NCBI RefSeq assembly: GCF_963259705.1
Contig: NC_081840.1
Location: forward strand, 100,608,626 to 100,672,625
Reading direction: 5' to 3'
Source of the DNA: Myotis daubentonii
Taxonomy: Eukaryota > Chordata > Mammalia > Chiroptera > Vespertilionidae
DNA: 64,000 bases
In this document: positions 45,272 through 56,538 of the stretch, in pieces
Layout: each line of letters opens with the position of its first letter
Numbering within the stretch: the first letter of the stretch is position 1
Notes under the pieces: generated by a model
The model's input: the letters and a program-made list of their open reading frames with translations, nothing else
Told to the model about the DNA's origin: nothing
Databases searched by the model: none
Program-made: the position numbers and the translations under genes

Positions 45272-46262
45272 TCTACACTAATAAAAAGAGAAAGATGCAA
45301 ATTGACTGTCCATCCATGATGCCCACCAGCCAATCAGGAGTGAGTATGCAAATTAACCCTCCAAAGATGGCGGGTTGATTTGCACACGCAGGCGCCGAGT
45401 GGCCTGGGTTGGGGTAGTCGCTCACACACACGCCAGCGCCAAGCAGCCTGGGTCCTGGGGACAGATGTCCTCGGGAGCCAGGCCGCTCTGAGCCTGTAGG
45501 CCCACGCTAGGCCTGGAATGACCGGGGTCCTGGAACACCCCCAGCCACTCTGGGCCTATGCTCACAGGTGCCGAGCAGCCGGGGGTGGGGCAGGAATGCC
45601 CTCCACATCGCCATGGAGGGCCTGTGGGCAGCGCGCAGGCACCGAGCGGCCTGGGTCCCAGGGACGCCACTGGAGTGTCCAGTCCTGTCAGCCCTGCCTG
45701 GCAGCAGCTGAAGTTCCCAGTCCTTTTCATTTCTGAAGCCCCTGGACCAGAAGTGAAAACCAAGAGCACGGGGAGCACCAGGAATTCTGGGAATCATAGT
45801 TCTGGTGGCAGCCCCTAGGCCGGAAGCAGAAGCCCAGAGTGCGGGGAGCACCAGGAATGCTGGGAATCGTAGTTCTGGTGGCAGATGCATTGTGGGATCT
45901 CCTAGATACTAGAGCAAAATGAGCCTGGAGCAAGTTACTGTTGCAGGTGTGGGATGGAGGGGCAGCAAATGTAAGAGACATAAGTAAAGTCAGAGTGTCA
46001 AGGAAAAATTAAAAGGAAGATATCCTGCAACTTCTAGGAAATCTCCACCAATGGAGCAAAGAAAAAAAAGACCTCTACTATTCTTTGAGCACAAAACCAA
46101 ACTGGGTTGGGGTCTCAGACAGTTCGCTCATATGATTGCAAAGACAGACAGAAACTCCCAGATTGGAGAGGGCTCCCCTGTGGGCTCCCAGATTGGAGAA
46201 GGTGCAGGTCGGGCTGAGGGATCCACCCCCTATGCACGAATCTTTGTGCACCAGGCCCCTAG
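45272..46262 (+). mobile_element. Helitron carrying promoter-like sequence
   Basis: Starts TCTACACTAATAAAAAGAGA and ends GCACCAGGCCCCTAG, with GCACGAATCTTTGTGC near the end. The interior is GC-rich and holds a roughly 70-bp tandem pair (about 45745-45885) with CTGGGAATCRTAGTTCTGGT in each unit, then GCATTGTGGGA (45887-45897). These resemble ZNF143/THAP11 promoter sites on the minus strand. Confidence 0.9.
45782..45897 (-). promoter_or_regulatory. ZNF143/THAP11-like sites in a Helitron
   Basis: On the minus strand, ACTATGATTCCCAGAATTCC (45782-45801) and ACTACGATTCCCAGCATTCC (45854-45873) match the SBS1-type consensus. TCCCACAATGC (45887-45897) matches the flanking SBS2-type half. This combination is found in CpG-island promoters of housekeeping genes. 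Whether it works here is unknown. Confidence 0.6.
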
Positions 46263-46796
46263 TGATGTTATAAACAGCCAAATGGCCCTTGGCTGAAAAA
46301 AGGTTTCCCATCCCTGCTTTAGGGTTTTGATATAATGCAGCCCCTTGACTCCCTTCTTTCTTTCACCCAGGGCATCTTCAGAAGTAAGTTGGTTTCCTAA
46401 TACTGAACCTATACATCTTCTGACCAAGGAAAGTATAGATGTTAGTAAGAAACCCAATAGAGATATTTAGCTACCAGTTAAGTAAAGGTTCCAAATTAAC
46501 CCTTATCTAAAGTCATTCTGGGAGTCTCCCCTTTCAGTGGACCCTGACATAGGAAAAAAAAATCACTCAAAAAAAAGTTTTAGTTTGATGTCATTAACCC
46601 AGAGAATCAGACTAATAAGAGCTACAATTCAAATTTGCCAAGAGAAGCAAAAAATTTAACACTGTATGTTTAAAATATATAAGTAATACTGTATTAATGA
46701 AATACTAGTCTTCTATATTTGATAATTTTCAGTCAAACAGAATTTCATCAGATTTCTCTTCTAGCTTTTTAGGTCAAAATCCAATCTCATATATTA

Positions 46797-46970
46797 CTAG
46801 AGGTCTGGTGCACGGATTCGTGCACCTGTGGGGAATTTCAGCCTGGCCTGCAACCTCTTGCAATCCAGGACCCCTCAGGGGATGTTGGACTGCCGGTTTT
46901 GGCCCGATCCCCGAAGGCCAGGCCGAGGGACCCCACCAGGCCTTTAGTATGCATATAAGATCTTCGGTTA
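46797..46970 (-). mobile_element. Helitron 3' fragment
   Basis: CTAG at 46797-46800 after A, with GCACGGATTCGTGC. The usual 5' terminus is not clear; AGTATGCATATAAGA near 46960 may be a remnant. Confidence 0.7.
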
Positions 46971-47639
46971 ATCTCTCCCTGCCCTCCCCGCTTCTCTCTG
47001 AGATTCATCAGTCTGTTCCATGTTCCCATACCTGTACGTTGAGCATCTACCCCCAGTTGTCAGCCTAACAGAATCAACCACTGTTACATAGTTTTCAATA
47101 CTGAACAGTTATAGCCTCAAAATACATTCCTATCCCAGCACATAGGATATTACATATTTTAGCCATCAGTATCCATAGATATTTTTCTTTCCAATTTAAT
47201 CACTAAATATGATTAAATTGGTTTTATAAATGCTATCAGTTTTATAAAGTAACACCTAACATATTCTTCAACTACTTCTTGGCACATTTGAAAAACAGAA
47301 GTATTATTAATCTTATTATGCATTTCTCTATTCTTCTAAGAGTGTGAAACAGCCATATTAAGCTTAGAATATTAATTTCTCACTTAAAAGTTTTCTTTTA
47401 TTCTGATTAAATTTGGAAAATAAAGTTATACCATTTCATATCTAATTTTTTGAAAACTTAAAAAACAAAAAAGCCCAAACTGTTGCTAGTGTATCACTTA
47501 ACTGCTCTGTTAATGTTAGGAATATAATATTGCAGGGATCTCAGTGCTTGGCACAACTTCAATGTTCAAAGAGTAATATGGTTTGACCTTTAGTCAGAAT
47601 CAAATCCAAAAGTACAAATTAATGATAATTTTTTTAAAT
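46971..47639. other. ARHGAP12 intron, no recognised element
   Basis: AT-rich. The first 90 bases are CT-rich and may belong to the preceding Helitron. Confidence 0.4.
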
Positions 47640-48890
47640 CAACAAATGTTTTACTGACTTATATTTCATTAATTTTATTTACATTTTTCCCCATCATCAT
47701 TTATCCCTCTATGCCCTTTTCCAATTCCCCCCCTCTATAATCACCATACTGCGGTTCATGTCCTTAAGTTCTGTTTTATTTTTATTTTTCACTCAATCAC
47801 TTCACCCCTACCAGCACCCCCAAACCACCAGAGTTGTGCTCTCTATGAGTCTGTCTACATTTTGTGTGGTAGTTCACTTTCTTCATTAAATTCCAACACG
47901 AGAGAAATCATATGGTACTTGTCTCTCTCTCTGACTGGCTTATTTCACTTCTCCAGGTCCATCCATTCTATTCTAAAGGGTAAAATTTTCTTCCTTTTTA
48001 TAGCAGAGTAGTATTCCATTGTGTAAATGTATCACAGCATTTTTATACACTCATCTACTGAAGGACACTTGGCCTGCTTCCAAATCTTGACTATTATAAT
48101 AATGATGCAATTAACATAGGGGTACATATATTCTTTTGAATTAGTGTTTCAAGTTTACGCAGATAAATTCCTAGAAGTAGAAACACCGAGTCATAGGGTA
48201 GTCCCATTTTTAACTTTTTGAGGTAACTCCATACTGCTATCCACAGTAGCTGCACCAATCTGCATTCCCACCAGCAGTGCATGAGGGGTCCCTTTTCACC
48301 ACTATTACAGTTTGATACATTATTTGATAGCAGCCATTTAGACAGGTGTGAGGTGATATTTCTTTGTGGTTTTAACTAGCATTTCGTGGATGATTAGTGA
48401 TGTTGGGCATCTTTTCACATGTCTATTGGCCATCTATCTGTATGTTCTCTTTGGAGAAGTGTCTATTCAGGTCTTTTGCCCATTTTTTAAATTGGATTGT
48501 TTGGGTTTTTTTGGTGTTGAGTTTTACCAGTTATTTATATATTTTAGAGATTAACCCCTTATCAGATGTATCACTGGTGAATATGTTCTCCCATTCAGTG
48601 GGTTGTCTTTTCATTTGGCTGATGTTTTCCTTTGCTGTGCAAAAACTCTTTAGTTTAATGTAGTCCCATTTGTTTATTTCCTCTTTTATTTCCCTTGCCA
48701 GAAAAAATATGTCAGAAAAATTATTAGTGCATGAGATGTCGGATATTTTAGTGCTGATGTTTTCTTCTAGAATATTTACAGTCTTGCTACTAACATTTAA
48801 ATATTTAATCCATTGTGAGTTTATTCTTGTGTGTAGTGTAAGAAGGTAGTCTAGTTTCATTTTTTGGATGATGATTTGGGGAATTCAAAT
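47640..48890 (-). mobile_element. Old L1, ORF2 C-terminus and 3' UTR
   Basis: Minus-strand pieces of ORF2: [20 protein letters not shown] (48282-48094) and WENIFTSDTSDKGLISKIYK (48860-48531). Several frameshifts. The 3' UTR spans 47640-48090. Confidence 0.8.
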
Positions 48891-49073
48891 AGTCACTGTA
48901 GGATCGAGTTTTTTCTAAAATGATGGTGGATTAACTGGAAGCTACACTGATACTATCTCAGGACCAAACTGGAATTACAGCTAAAATATAGAAAACAAAC
49001 CAGAATAATAAACAATTTTCATATTATTTCACCTACTATTTTCAAATAGAAAGTCAGTATCAAGGTTTATTAC

Positions 49074-49154
49074 CTTTGGCAACTCCCATTCCGACCTAGA
49101 TCCATCAGCACTGTAGTAATATTGTCTACCTTGATCATCAACATGCTTGAGCCA
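49074..49154 (-). CDS. ARHGAP12: ARHGAP12 exon, second WW domain
   Basis: This 81-nt exon encodes 27 residues from WLKHVDDQG to SEWELPK. It holds the WW signature: a first Trp at residue 1, a YYY run in the middle strand and a second Trp followed by xLP at the end. WW domains bind proline-rich ligands. The acceptor is TTTTATAG and the donor is GTAATAAA, both phase 0. It joins the exon at 50645 (ending TNEK) to the exon at 40767 (starting YNVSSQQ). A minus-strand L1 fragment ends about 180 bp downstream of the donor. No frameshift or stop is seen. Confidence 0.95.
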
Positions 49155-50644
49155 CTATAAAAACAGAACAGGTGTTATTTTTTAATTTAAATAAAAGTGA
49201 GTTTAGGTTTATACAACCAGAGATATTAGTTATTATTCCTATGAATTGTATTCTACCTGCTTTAGAAAACTTCAAAAGAAATTTTTAACAATCTTATGCT
49301 ATTAGTTACATTTTAAGTTTGGTAAGATTAAATAAACTCAATATTAAATTAAGTTTATTTTCTCTCTCTTTCCTCCAAAGTAAAGCTAGGGGTTCAAGTA
49401 CCACTAAACAACATAAGAAATATATAACATAAAGATATATATATACACACACACATATATATGCACTGAACACAGGGCGACACCCACCCTAAAAAACAGG
49501 GTTGAGAAATTAATAAAAAGATTTTTTTCTTCAATCTTTAAGTATAAAACTACTAAAAAATTTAAGCCAAACTTCATGTAGGCAACACATCTTACTTATT
49601 ATGATTAAATAATAATAGAAAAATATTTCATACAATATAATACAGAGAATATGAGGGGGAACAGACTAAGTACTGCTAATACAAATATATTATCTTGACT
49701 GTAATATATATAAATATTACTGATTCCTTATGTTCTAGTGTCAAATAATTAAAGCAGAAATGAGAAATAAAAGCCTACCTCCATTCATTCCCAAGGGCAT
49801 GTTCTCTAAACCAGCCCAACTAAACAGTTACCTTCTCTGATGATAAGAGATGTAATATACACATAAAATTTCAATATGCATTCTCCCAAACTAGTTAATT
49901 ATTCATAAAATACTAGATTCATGGGTTTTGTTTTACATAACTTGGTTATGAAAGAAAAATGAGTGTAGGAAGTGAGGCAGTATATCATAACAACATACTA
50001 AGAAAACTATTCCCAAAATCTATTCTCCATGAAAAATAGCCCTTTGAATCCGCAGATTTCCCATCTGCATATTTAACCAACTGCAGATTGAAAATAAACC
50101 CCCCAACCCCAATTCCCAGAAAGTTCCAAGGAGCAAAATTTGGATTTTCCAATGTGTCGAGCACTACACTGAATCCACATGAATGAAGTGATGTGTAGGC
50201 AGGTCCAGCTTTAGCCCATATACAAACATAGGTTATTTGCAAACACTATGCCATTTTATATAACGCCAGTATTTGAGCATCCTCAGATTATGGTTATCTG
50301 TGGGGAAGAGGAGGGTTCTGGACCAATCCTGCAAGGACACCAAGGACAAGTATATAAAGAAGTATTTTTATTCAACAAGTCTAAACAGAATGACACTCAA
50401 CAGGCCTACTCTTAAAAAGGTCTGTTCTAAGTGGGTTCTGACACCATAAAAATAATCAATGTAATTGTAAGCAGTTTAAAACCTGAGTCAGTAGTTACAT
50501 TGAGTTTTCATGTCAACTTACATAACTACAGAATTACAATGAAGAATATTTTCATGAGTTTTTTAAATACTACTAAACTTTTAGTACACAATGACTTTAT
50601 GAGAGGATTCAACCAAGAAAACTAGATGACAAAAAAGAATGTAC
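49155..50644. other. ARHGAP12 intron between the WW2 exon and the preceding exon
   Basis: 1.49 kb of AT-rich DNA with a TA/CA microsatellite at 49434-49462 and a poly(C)-like patch near 50099. No transposon ends were recognised. Confidence 0.55.
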
Positions 50645-50785
50645 CTTTTCATTAGTATAGTCACTGGTATATAAGGTATGCCCACGTTCATCCAACTCTT
50701 CTGACCAACCCCTTGGAGGAGAACCACACTGACTATCTGACTGGCTGTAACAAATGCTGTGGCAGTTTTCTTCTGATGAAAGAAG
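50645..50785 (-). CDS. ARHGAP12: ARHGAP12 exon, linker between the two WW domains
   Basis: This 141-nt exon encodes 47 residues starting LLSSEEN and ending SDYTNEK, including the segment GWSEELDERGHTLYTSDY just before the second WW domain of ARHGAP12. On the minus strand it follows a TTTATAG acceptor and is followed by a GTACATTC donor. Both borders are phase 0, so it reads straight into the exon at 49154. ARHGAP12 is a cytoplasmic and junctional Rho GTPase-activating protein with the order SH3, WW, WW, PH, RhoGAP. It is the most 5' exon in the window; the SH3 and first WW exons must lie beyond the right edge. Identification rests on recalled similarity to mammalian ARHGAP12. Confidence 0.93.
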
Positions 50786-51910
50786 CTATAAATAGTCAGA
50801 AACATAAGGAATTTTCTTCTTTGAATAATATAAGTATGCAGCAGTTGAAAATCTAAGAAATAAATTTTATTTGACTTTAAGTACTAAGATATCCTAAATA
50901 TATTTGAAGAATTAATTTTTAAAACAAATTTTTCACCCTTTTAAATGGTACACTGTACGTGCTGAGGTGAAATTAATAATAGTCATTCTATAACATCAAT
51001 GCAAATCTAGAAAAGTTCACCATAATAAAATTATAAACAAAAGTTTTCACTCATCAGCTAACAAGGACTTCCATGGAAAAGCAGAATATCACCAGTACCT
51101 GAGCCCCATCACCCCCCTCCAGTGACTACTCCACCTAAACTTAATTTAGGACGTCAAAGGACAGATTCCCTTGGTCTCTCCCCTTAAAGTTTCCACAATT
51201 TCAATAATTATAACTCAACAAAGAAGTCCCTGGCTCAACGCACAAGCATGCCTGAGAGATCCACTCATTGAAACATCTAAAGGTGGGCAAGTGAGAGAAA
51301 AAGAGGGAGGCAAGAAGGCAGGAGAGCTGAAATGAGCCACCAATACAGCCCTGCATCAGAGAGCTCAGGGCAGGGCTCAGCCTGGAGAGGGGAGGAATCC
51401 GGTTCTGGTTGACAATCCCTTCAGCCAGGAAGAGCAAAGAGATCTGATGGGCATTCCTGCAGAAGCAAATAGTATGAGCTTCTGCTGAGCAGAGACCTTG
51501 ACAAGGACACAGCACTGAGCTCAGGCACAGTTGTTAGGTGGTGGGCATTACAGGTAGAGAAACAAAGCTACAAAGCCCTGCCATCACCCGTAGCCTCCCA
51601 GAGGCAGCCTCCCTTCACCCTTGGTGTTGGGTTATGGGGCACAATATCTGCAAACACGAGAACTGGTATACAGAATCATTTTTTTCCCTGAACAAAGGGT
51701 GAACTCTGTAATCAATTTGGGGGTCAGGGCACAGGGGGGACCCATGGAGATTAAGGTCACCATTACTAGGAGGGCAAAACAGCAAAGGAGCTGGCCAGCT
51801 CCCCAGCCCGCCCCACCACCAGACATCACAGCTACAGTGAGGAAAGTGTCTGGCTACAGAGAACAACACAGGATCTCACAGATATATATATATGTATCAA
51901 CAACTTGTGC

Positions 51911-52146
51911 CCTAGCCAGTTTGGCTCAGTGGATAGCGTCAGACCGTGGCCTAAAAGGTCCCGGATTCAATTCCGGTCAAGGAAACATACCTAGATTATA
52001 GGCTCCTCCCCAGCTCTGGTCGAGGTGCATACAGAAGGCAACCAATTGATGTGCTTCTCTCACATCAATATTTCTCTCTGTCTCTCCCTCCTTCTTCTAC
52101 ATTCTCTTAAAAAATCAATGGAAAAATATCCTCAGATGAGGACTGA
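51911..52146 (+). mobile_element. Older VES-type SINE
   Basis: Head GCCCTAGCCAGTTTGGCTCA, tail AAAATATCCTCAGATGAGGA. Flanking ACTTGTG at 51903 and 52159 is a possible target-site duplication. Confidence 0.88.
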
Positions 52147-53384
52147 AAAAAACACAAAACTTGTGATTTAGTACCACCTATTAGAAAATAAGAGAAAGAC
52201 CCCTTTGCATTAATCTGCTAGAGAAATGCCACTCATATACATAGATGCCTGGACAGAGAAAAAAAATCTATCAAATGCCACAAATAAACAAGGTAGCAAG
52301 GCAGCTCAGAAAGAGAATGAAAAATCTCCAGAAAACAAACTTAAAGACATAAAAATGTGTGATATAAATGACAGCAAATTCAAGACTGCAGTTATGAAAA
52401 TACAAAATGTGAGAAAATACAAACAGGCAATTTAATGCACTCAGAAAACATATAAGCATAGGAAATTAACACCATACTGAAAAGACTGAAACTTTAAAAA
52501 AGAAGCAACCAAATTCTGGAGATGAAGAACTTGATAAGAGATCAAGAATGAACAAGCAAGCATAGGAAATAGAGCAAAGCAGATGGAGGAAAGGATTAGT
52601 GGTATCAAAGAGAGAAATCTAGAAAAGATACAGAGGGAAGAAGAGATTTAAGCATAAAAATGATATATAAGAACTCTAAGAAAACTATCTGACTCCATCA
52701 GAAAGAGCAATCCTATCTAACAATAGACAAACATGGTAATTAATCGTACCTCCGATACGCTTCCCATTGGCTAATCAGGGTGATACACAAATTAACTGCC
52801 AAGAAAGATGGCGGTAATTTGCATACATAGGCACAATGATGGGAGGCGAAAGGGGAAGGATGGAAGAAGCCACCTGCCGGTGTTGGAACCCAGGTGGCAG
52901 CCAAGAGTCGGAGAACTGGGCCGCCTTTGCCAGCCCTGGACCAGTAATTGGAGAAGCCGGATGGGGTAAGGAAGAGGGGATGTCCGCCTCTTCCCTGCCC
53001 CACCGGGCTTCTCAGATCACCAATCACCAGTGATCGGAGAACACCCAGAGGCGGGGCCAGAGGCCAGACTGCATCCCTTCCTGGAGATGCAATCTGGGCC
53101 CGGGGCGACGCAGCCAGGCCCCAGAAGGAGACCCAGTGGCCGGGGCTGTGTCGCCGTCGGGGCACGCGATCCGGTGCCCAGGCAGTGGCGCATCCCCAGC
53201 CCCAGAAGGAGACCCAGGGGCCTCCCAAGTGGAGAGTCTCCATGGTCAGACTGCGCGGTGTCGGGACAGGAATAAAGATGGAGGTGACTCAGATGCCTGG
53301 CCAGCAGCGTTAGGCCAGCAAGCAGGGCCTTTCAGCAGAGACTCGGGGTGGGGGTGGGGTGAGGAAAGCGAGCGGGAAATAGAG

Positions 53385-54323
53385 AACTACAACTCCCAGG
53401 AGGCTTAGCGGCTGGGGCCTGTGTGCCTGGTCATGAAATCAGATGGGGCGAGTCGTTTTGCACTTTAAGAGGCTTGCAAGGTTGGAAGTTCTGCGGGGAG
53501 CCAGGGAGAAATGGAGCTGGAGCAGAGAGAGGGGTCCATGGCAGCCGTGGGCTTTGAGGAGTTCTCAGCATCTCCCTGCTCAGAGCTGGCGCTGCCTCTG
53601 TTGTTCGGTGGTCACATCCTGGAGAGCGAGCTTGAGACCGAAGTGGAGTTTGTGTCTAGGGGTCTGGGCAGCTCCAGCCTCCAGGAGCGAGACGAAGAGG
53701 AGGAGGCAGCCCAAGGCCAGCGGCCACGGTGCCAAGGGGAACTCAATCGCAGGAAGTACCAGGTGCTGGGTCGGGCTGCAGGGAGATTGAGCAGGTGAAC
53801 GAGCGGGTCCTAAACAGGCTCCATCAGATACAGATGATAACATGGAGACTCCAGCAGGAGCGGAGGTTCCTCATGAGGGTGCTGGACTCCTACGGCGACA
53901 ACTACTGGGCCAGCCAGTTCACCACCTTACTGGAGGACGAGGGCAGCCAGGGCACAGATGCCCCCACCCCAGGCAACGCTGAGAGCGAGCCTCCGGAGAA
54001 GGGGCTGTCCCCGCCCAGGAGGACACCAGCGCCTGCAGAAGCCAGCAGCCCGGCCCCTGGTGAGGGGCCCAGTGGTTGGAAGAGGCGGCAAGTGCCACAG
54101 GAAGGGTGCCGGGCCGGAGTCCCGCTGACCCCGGAGCTGGCCCCCATGCAGATAAAGGTGGAGGAAGACTTTGGCTTCAAAGTGGTTGAGGCTCTGGACT
54201 CGAGTTGGGTTTCTCGGGGGCCAGACAAGCTGCTGCCCTACCCCACCCTAGCCAGCTCCCCCTTTGACTGACCCCCCCCAATAAACGGACCCCATGCTCT
54301 CCTCGGCAAAAAAAAAAAAAAAA
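53385..54323 (+). pseudogene. TFPT: TFPT (INO80F) processed retrocopy inside a Helitron
   Basis: Intronless copy: 5' UTR with ACTACAACTCCCAGGAGGC, start ATG at 53511 ([20 protein letters not shown]), then [10 protein letters not shown] and [13 protein letters not shown] one-base deletion at 53774/53775 shifts the frame. The rest reads [46 protein letters not shown] and IKVEEDFGF, to [15 protein letters not shown] with its stop at 54269-54271. AATAAA is at 54280 and a 16-A tail at 54308-54323. TFPT is a subunit of the INO80 chromatin-remodelling complex, normally about 250 aa. No other frameshift or internal stop was seen, yet the frame is broken, so it is called a pseudogene. The 5' limit is approximate. 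Confidence 0.9.
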
Positions 54324-54497
54324 GCTTATAGAGGCATGCTTATAGGATCAAACAGTATAAATATAGATGTAACAGGACAATAAAAAGAGAACCTGGCTAT
54401 GATGATCACCTGAACGCTGCCTCTGTGTCATTCCTTCTTCCCCAACTCCGTCCACACCTTTGGGAACCTCTGGACGTGCTGGGGCTGGACCCCAACA
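54324..54497 (-). mobile_element. ERV LTR fragment next to the TFPT poly(A) tail
   Basis: Minus-strand start TGTTGGGGTCCAGCCCCAGC at 54497. It shares AAGAAGGAATGACAC and GAGGCAGCGTTCA with the solo LTR at 58704, and GTATAAATA…TGTAACA downstream. The far part is cut off at the retrocopy tail, as if the TFPT copy had inserted into this LTR at the donor locus. Confidence 0.85.
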
Positions 54498-54499
54498 TT

Positions 54500-54671
54500 C
54501 CTCTTCTTATAAGGACTTCAGTGAGATGGGCTAAGAGTCACACTGGAACTGCCTCAATTTAATGTAATCCCCTCTTTAAAGATCTTATCTCCATATACAG
54601 GTACATTCTGAGGTTCTGGGGATTAGGATTTTAACATACATTTTGTTGATTACCCAAATCAGCCCTTAACA
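54500..54671 (-). mobile_element. MaLR (MLT1/MST-like) LTR fragment
   Basis: The plus strand shows TTATAAGGACTTCAGT, CCTCTTTAAAGATCTTATCT, ACATTCTGAGGTTCTGGGGA and TTAACA, the familiar reverse-strand wording of MaLR LTRs. These families died out long before vesper-bat Helitrons spread, so this piece must have been carried in as part of the cargo. Confidence 0.65.
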
Positions 54672-54929
54672 ACCAGCATGTTTCAGAAAGTAGATTCCTA
54701 CAGGGTTATTTACCAAACATTCAGAAGTATTTTTAAAAGAGCTAAGCCCCTTGCCCACCACGTGGGCCCCTCCCGGCGAAGAGCGAAGGCCTGGGTTCCG
54801 GGTGCCGGAGGAAAACTGGTGCCAGCAGCAAGGGGAAGGGGCCCCCAAGGGGCCCCAGATTGCGAGAGGGCACAGGCCAGGCTGAGGGATCCACCCAAGT
54901 GCACAAATTTTTGTGCACCGGACCTCTAG

Positions 54930-55578
54930 TCCTATATAATAAAAGCGTAATATGCAAATTGACCGAAAGGCTGAACAACCAGTCAGCGGGGGGCGGGGCC
55001 GGCGAGTAGGCAGCACCAGGCCAGCCAAGGCGTCTGCCAGTGGGCAGAGGGAGGGGACGGCGATGGGGGTGAAGGGCGCAGCAGGGACCAGTGGCGGCAG
55101 AAGGACAATAGCAGGGGGGTGGGGGGCAGGCCGCGCAGGCTGGTGCCATCCTGATTGGCCGCCTGGTCACCTCCCGCAGAAAGAGGCCGGTGGCGGCGGC
55201 GGCAGCAACAGCGGGGTGATGGGGCAGCGCCGTCCCCTGATAGGTTTGCCCTATCGCCTCCCATAGAGGGAGGCCGGCAGTGGCAGCAGCGGCGGGGTGA
55301 TGGGGGCAGCGCCATCCCGATCGCCTGCACAGTCACCTCCCACAGAGGGAGGCCAGCGGCGGTGGCGGGGGGTGGGGGCGGCACCGTCCCCTGATCAGAC
55401 CGCCTGGTTGCCTCCCACAGAGGGAGGCCAGACTGCAGCTTAGGCCCACTCCCTGAGCTGGCCTAAGCTGTCAATAGGACATCCCCTGAGGGCTCCTGGA
55501 CTGTGAAAGGGCACAGGCCAGGCTGAGGGAACCCCCCCCCCCCCCCGCATGCACAAATTTTTATGCACTGGGCCTCTA
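54930..55578 (+). mobile_element. Helitron, array 4 member 2
   Basis: Starts TCCTATATAATAAAAGCGTA directly after the CTAG of member 1. Ends GCACTGGGCCTCTA (last G lost). The interior has repeated CACAGAGGGAGGCCRGCGG-type blocks with GCGGCGG runs. Confidence 0.92.
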
Positions 55579-56373
55579 TCTATACTAATAAAAGAGAAAA
55601 ATGGTAATTGGCGTACGACGATACCCTTTTCATTGGCTAATCAGGGCTATATGCAAATTAACTGCCAACTAAGATTGGCAGTTAACTGCCAACTAAGATA
55701 GGCAGTTAACTGCCAACTAAGATAGGCAGTTAACTGCCAACAAGATGGCGGTTAATTTGCATATGTAGGCACAATGCAGGGAGGCGAAAGGGAAAGCAGG
55801 AAGAAGCCCCCTGCCACTGACAGTGATCGGAAACCCAGGGGGGAGCTAAGAGCTGGAGGGCAGGGCAAAGGCAGCCCTGGGGCCGCCTTTGCCCTGCCCC
55901 CGAGCCATGATCAGAGGATCAGGTGCCTTTTCCACCCTGGCCAGTGATAGCAGGAAGTAGGGGTGGAGCCAGCGATGGGAGCTGAGCACGGTTGAAGCTG
56001 GCAGTCCCAGGAGCTAGGGGTCCCTTGCCTGGGCCTAAAGCGAAGCCCACGATTGCGGGGCCACTGCAGCTGTGGGTCCCTGCTGCCCGAGCCGGACGCC
56101 TAGGCCAGAGGCATCCTGCAGGGACAGGGGTAGAGCCCGCGCAATCGCGCCCCCCCCCCCCCACTGCCACTGCAGGTCCCCGCTGCCTGGGGCCGGACGC
56201 CTAGGCCAGAGGCGTCAGGCCTGGGCAAAGGGCCGATCCTGTGATTGGAGGGTGATGGGGGTCAACGCCTGAGGGCTTCCCAGTATGTGAGAGGGGGCAG
56301 GCTGGGCTGAGGGACACTCCCCCCCCCCACACACACACACCCAGTGCACGAATTTCGTGCACCGGGCCCCTAG
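55579..56373 (+). mobile_element. Helitron, array 4 member 3
   Basis: Starts TCTATACTAATAAAAGAGAA and ends GCACCGGGCCCCTAG, with GCACGAATTTCGTGC. At 55655-55750 a 24-bp unit (CAGTTAACTGCCAACTAAGA plus TWGG) is repeated about four times. The first 500 bp are closely matched, inverted, at 59540-60037. Confidence 0.92.
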
Positions 56374-56538
56374 TCTATAATAATAAAAGTGTAATATGCT
56401 AATTACACCAGACGACCTTCTGGACGAAGCCGGGGCTGCGAGGAAAGCCTGGGTCCCAGGTGCCATAGGGAAGCCGGTGCCAGCAGCCAGGGGAAGGAAG
56501 GCCTACTCTTGCATGATTTTCGTGCATCGGGCCTCTAG
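56374..56538 (+). mobile_element. Helitron, array 4 member 4, 165 bp
   Basis: Starts TCTATAATAATAAAAGTGTA and ends GCATCGGGCCTCTAG, followed by T and the resumed L1 ORF1 (ATAAGAATAATAGGCATACC). One of the shortest complete copies here. Confidence 0.93.

Larger units (their letters stand above)
45136..46316 (+). mobile_element. hAT MITE split by a Helitron
   Basis: Left part 45136-45271 (CAGGGGTGGGGAACATCCAG) and right part 46263-46316 (TGATGTTATAAACAGCC to CCATCCCTG). The Helitron 45272-46262 sits between A and T. The flanks CGTTAGGA and CTTTAGGG are a diverged 8-bp duplication. Same family as 24732-24936. Confidence 0.9.
52711..54929 (+). mobile_element. Helitron carrying a TFPT retrocopy, array 4 member 1
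   Basis: 5' terminus TCCTATCTAACAATAGACAA directly after A of the L1 ORF1. 3' terminus GCACCGGACCTCTAG at 54929 with a GCACAAATTTTTGTGC palindrome. The left 550-650 bp (ATTGGCTAATCAGGG, AAGATGGCGGTAATTTGCAT, then GC-rich) and the right ~185 bp (54745-54929) are typical Helitron sequence. Between are the TFPT retrocopy, an LTR fragment, a MaLR-like fragment and some unassigned DNA. The L1 resumes only at 56539, after all four array members. Confidence 0.82.

Noticed and set aside
53511..54271. A functional TFPT gene
   Set aside because: There are no introns, a poly(A) tail is present, a one-base deletion at 53774/53775 breaks the frame, and the copy sits inside a Helitron within an L1.
55083..55384. 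Proline- and arginine-rich minus-strand frame
   Set aside because: It comes from GCGGCGG-rich Helitron tandem units, with no start context or homology.
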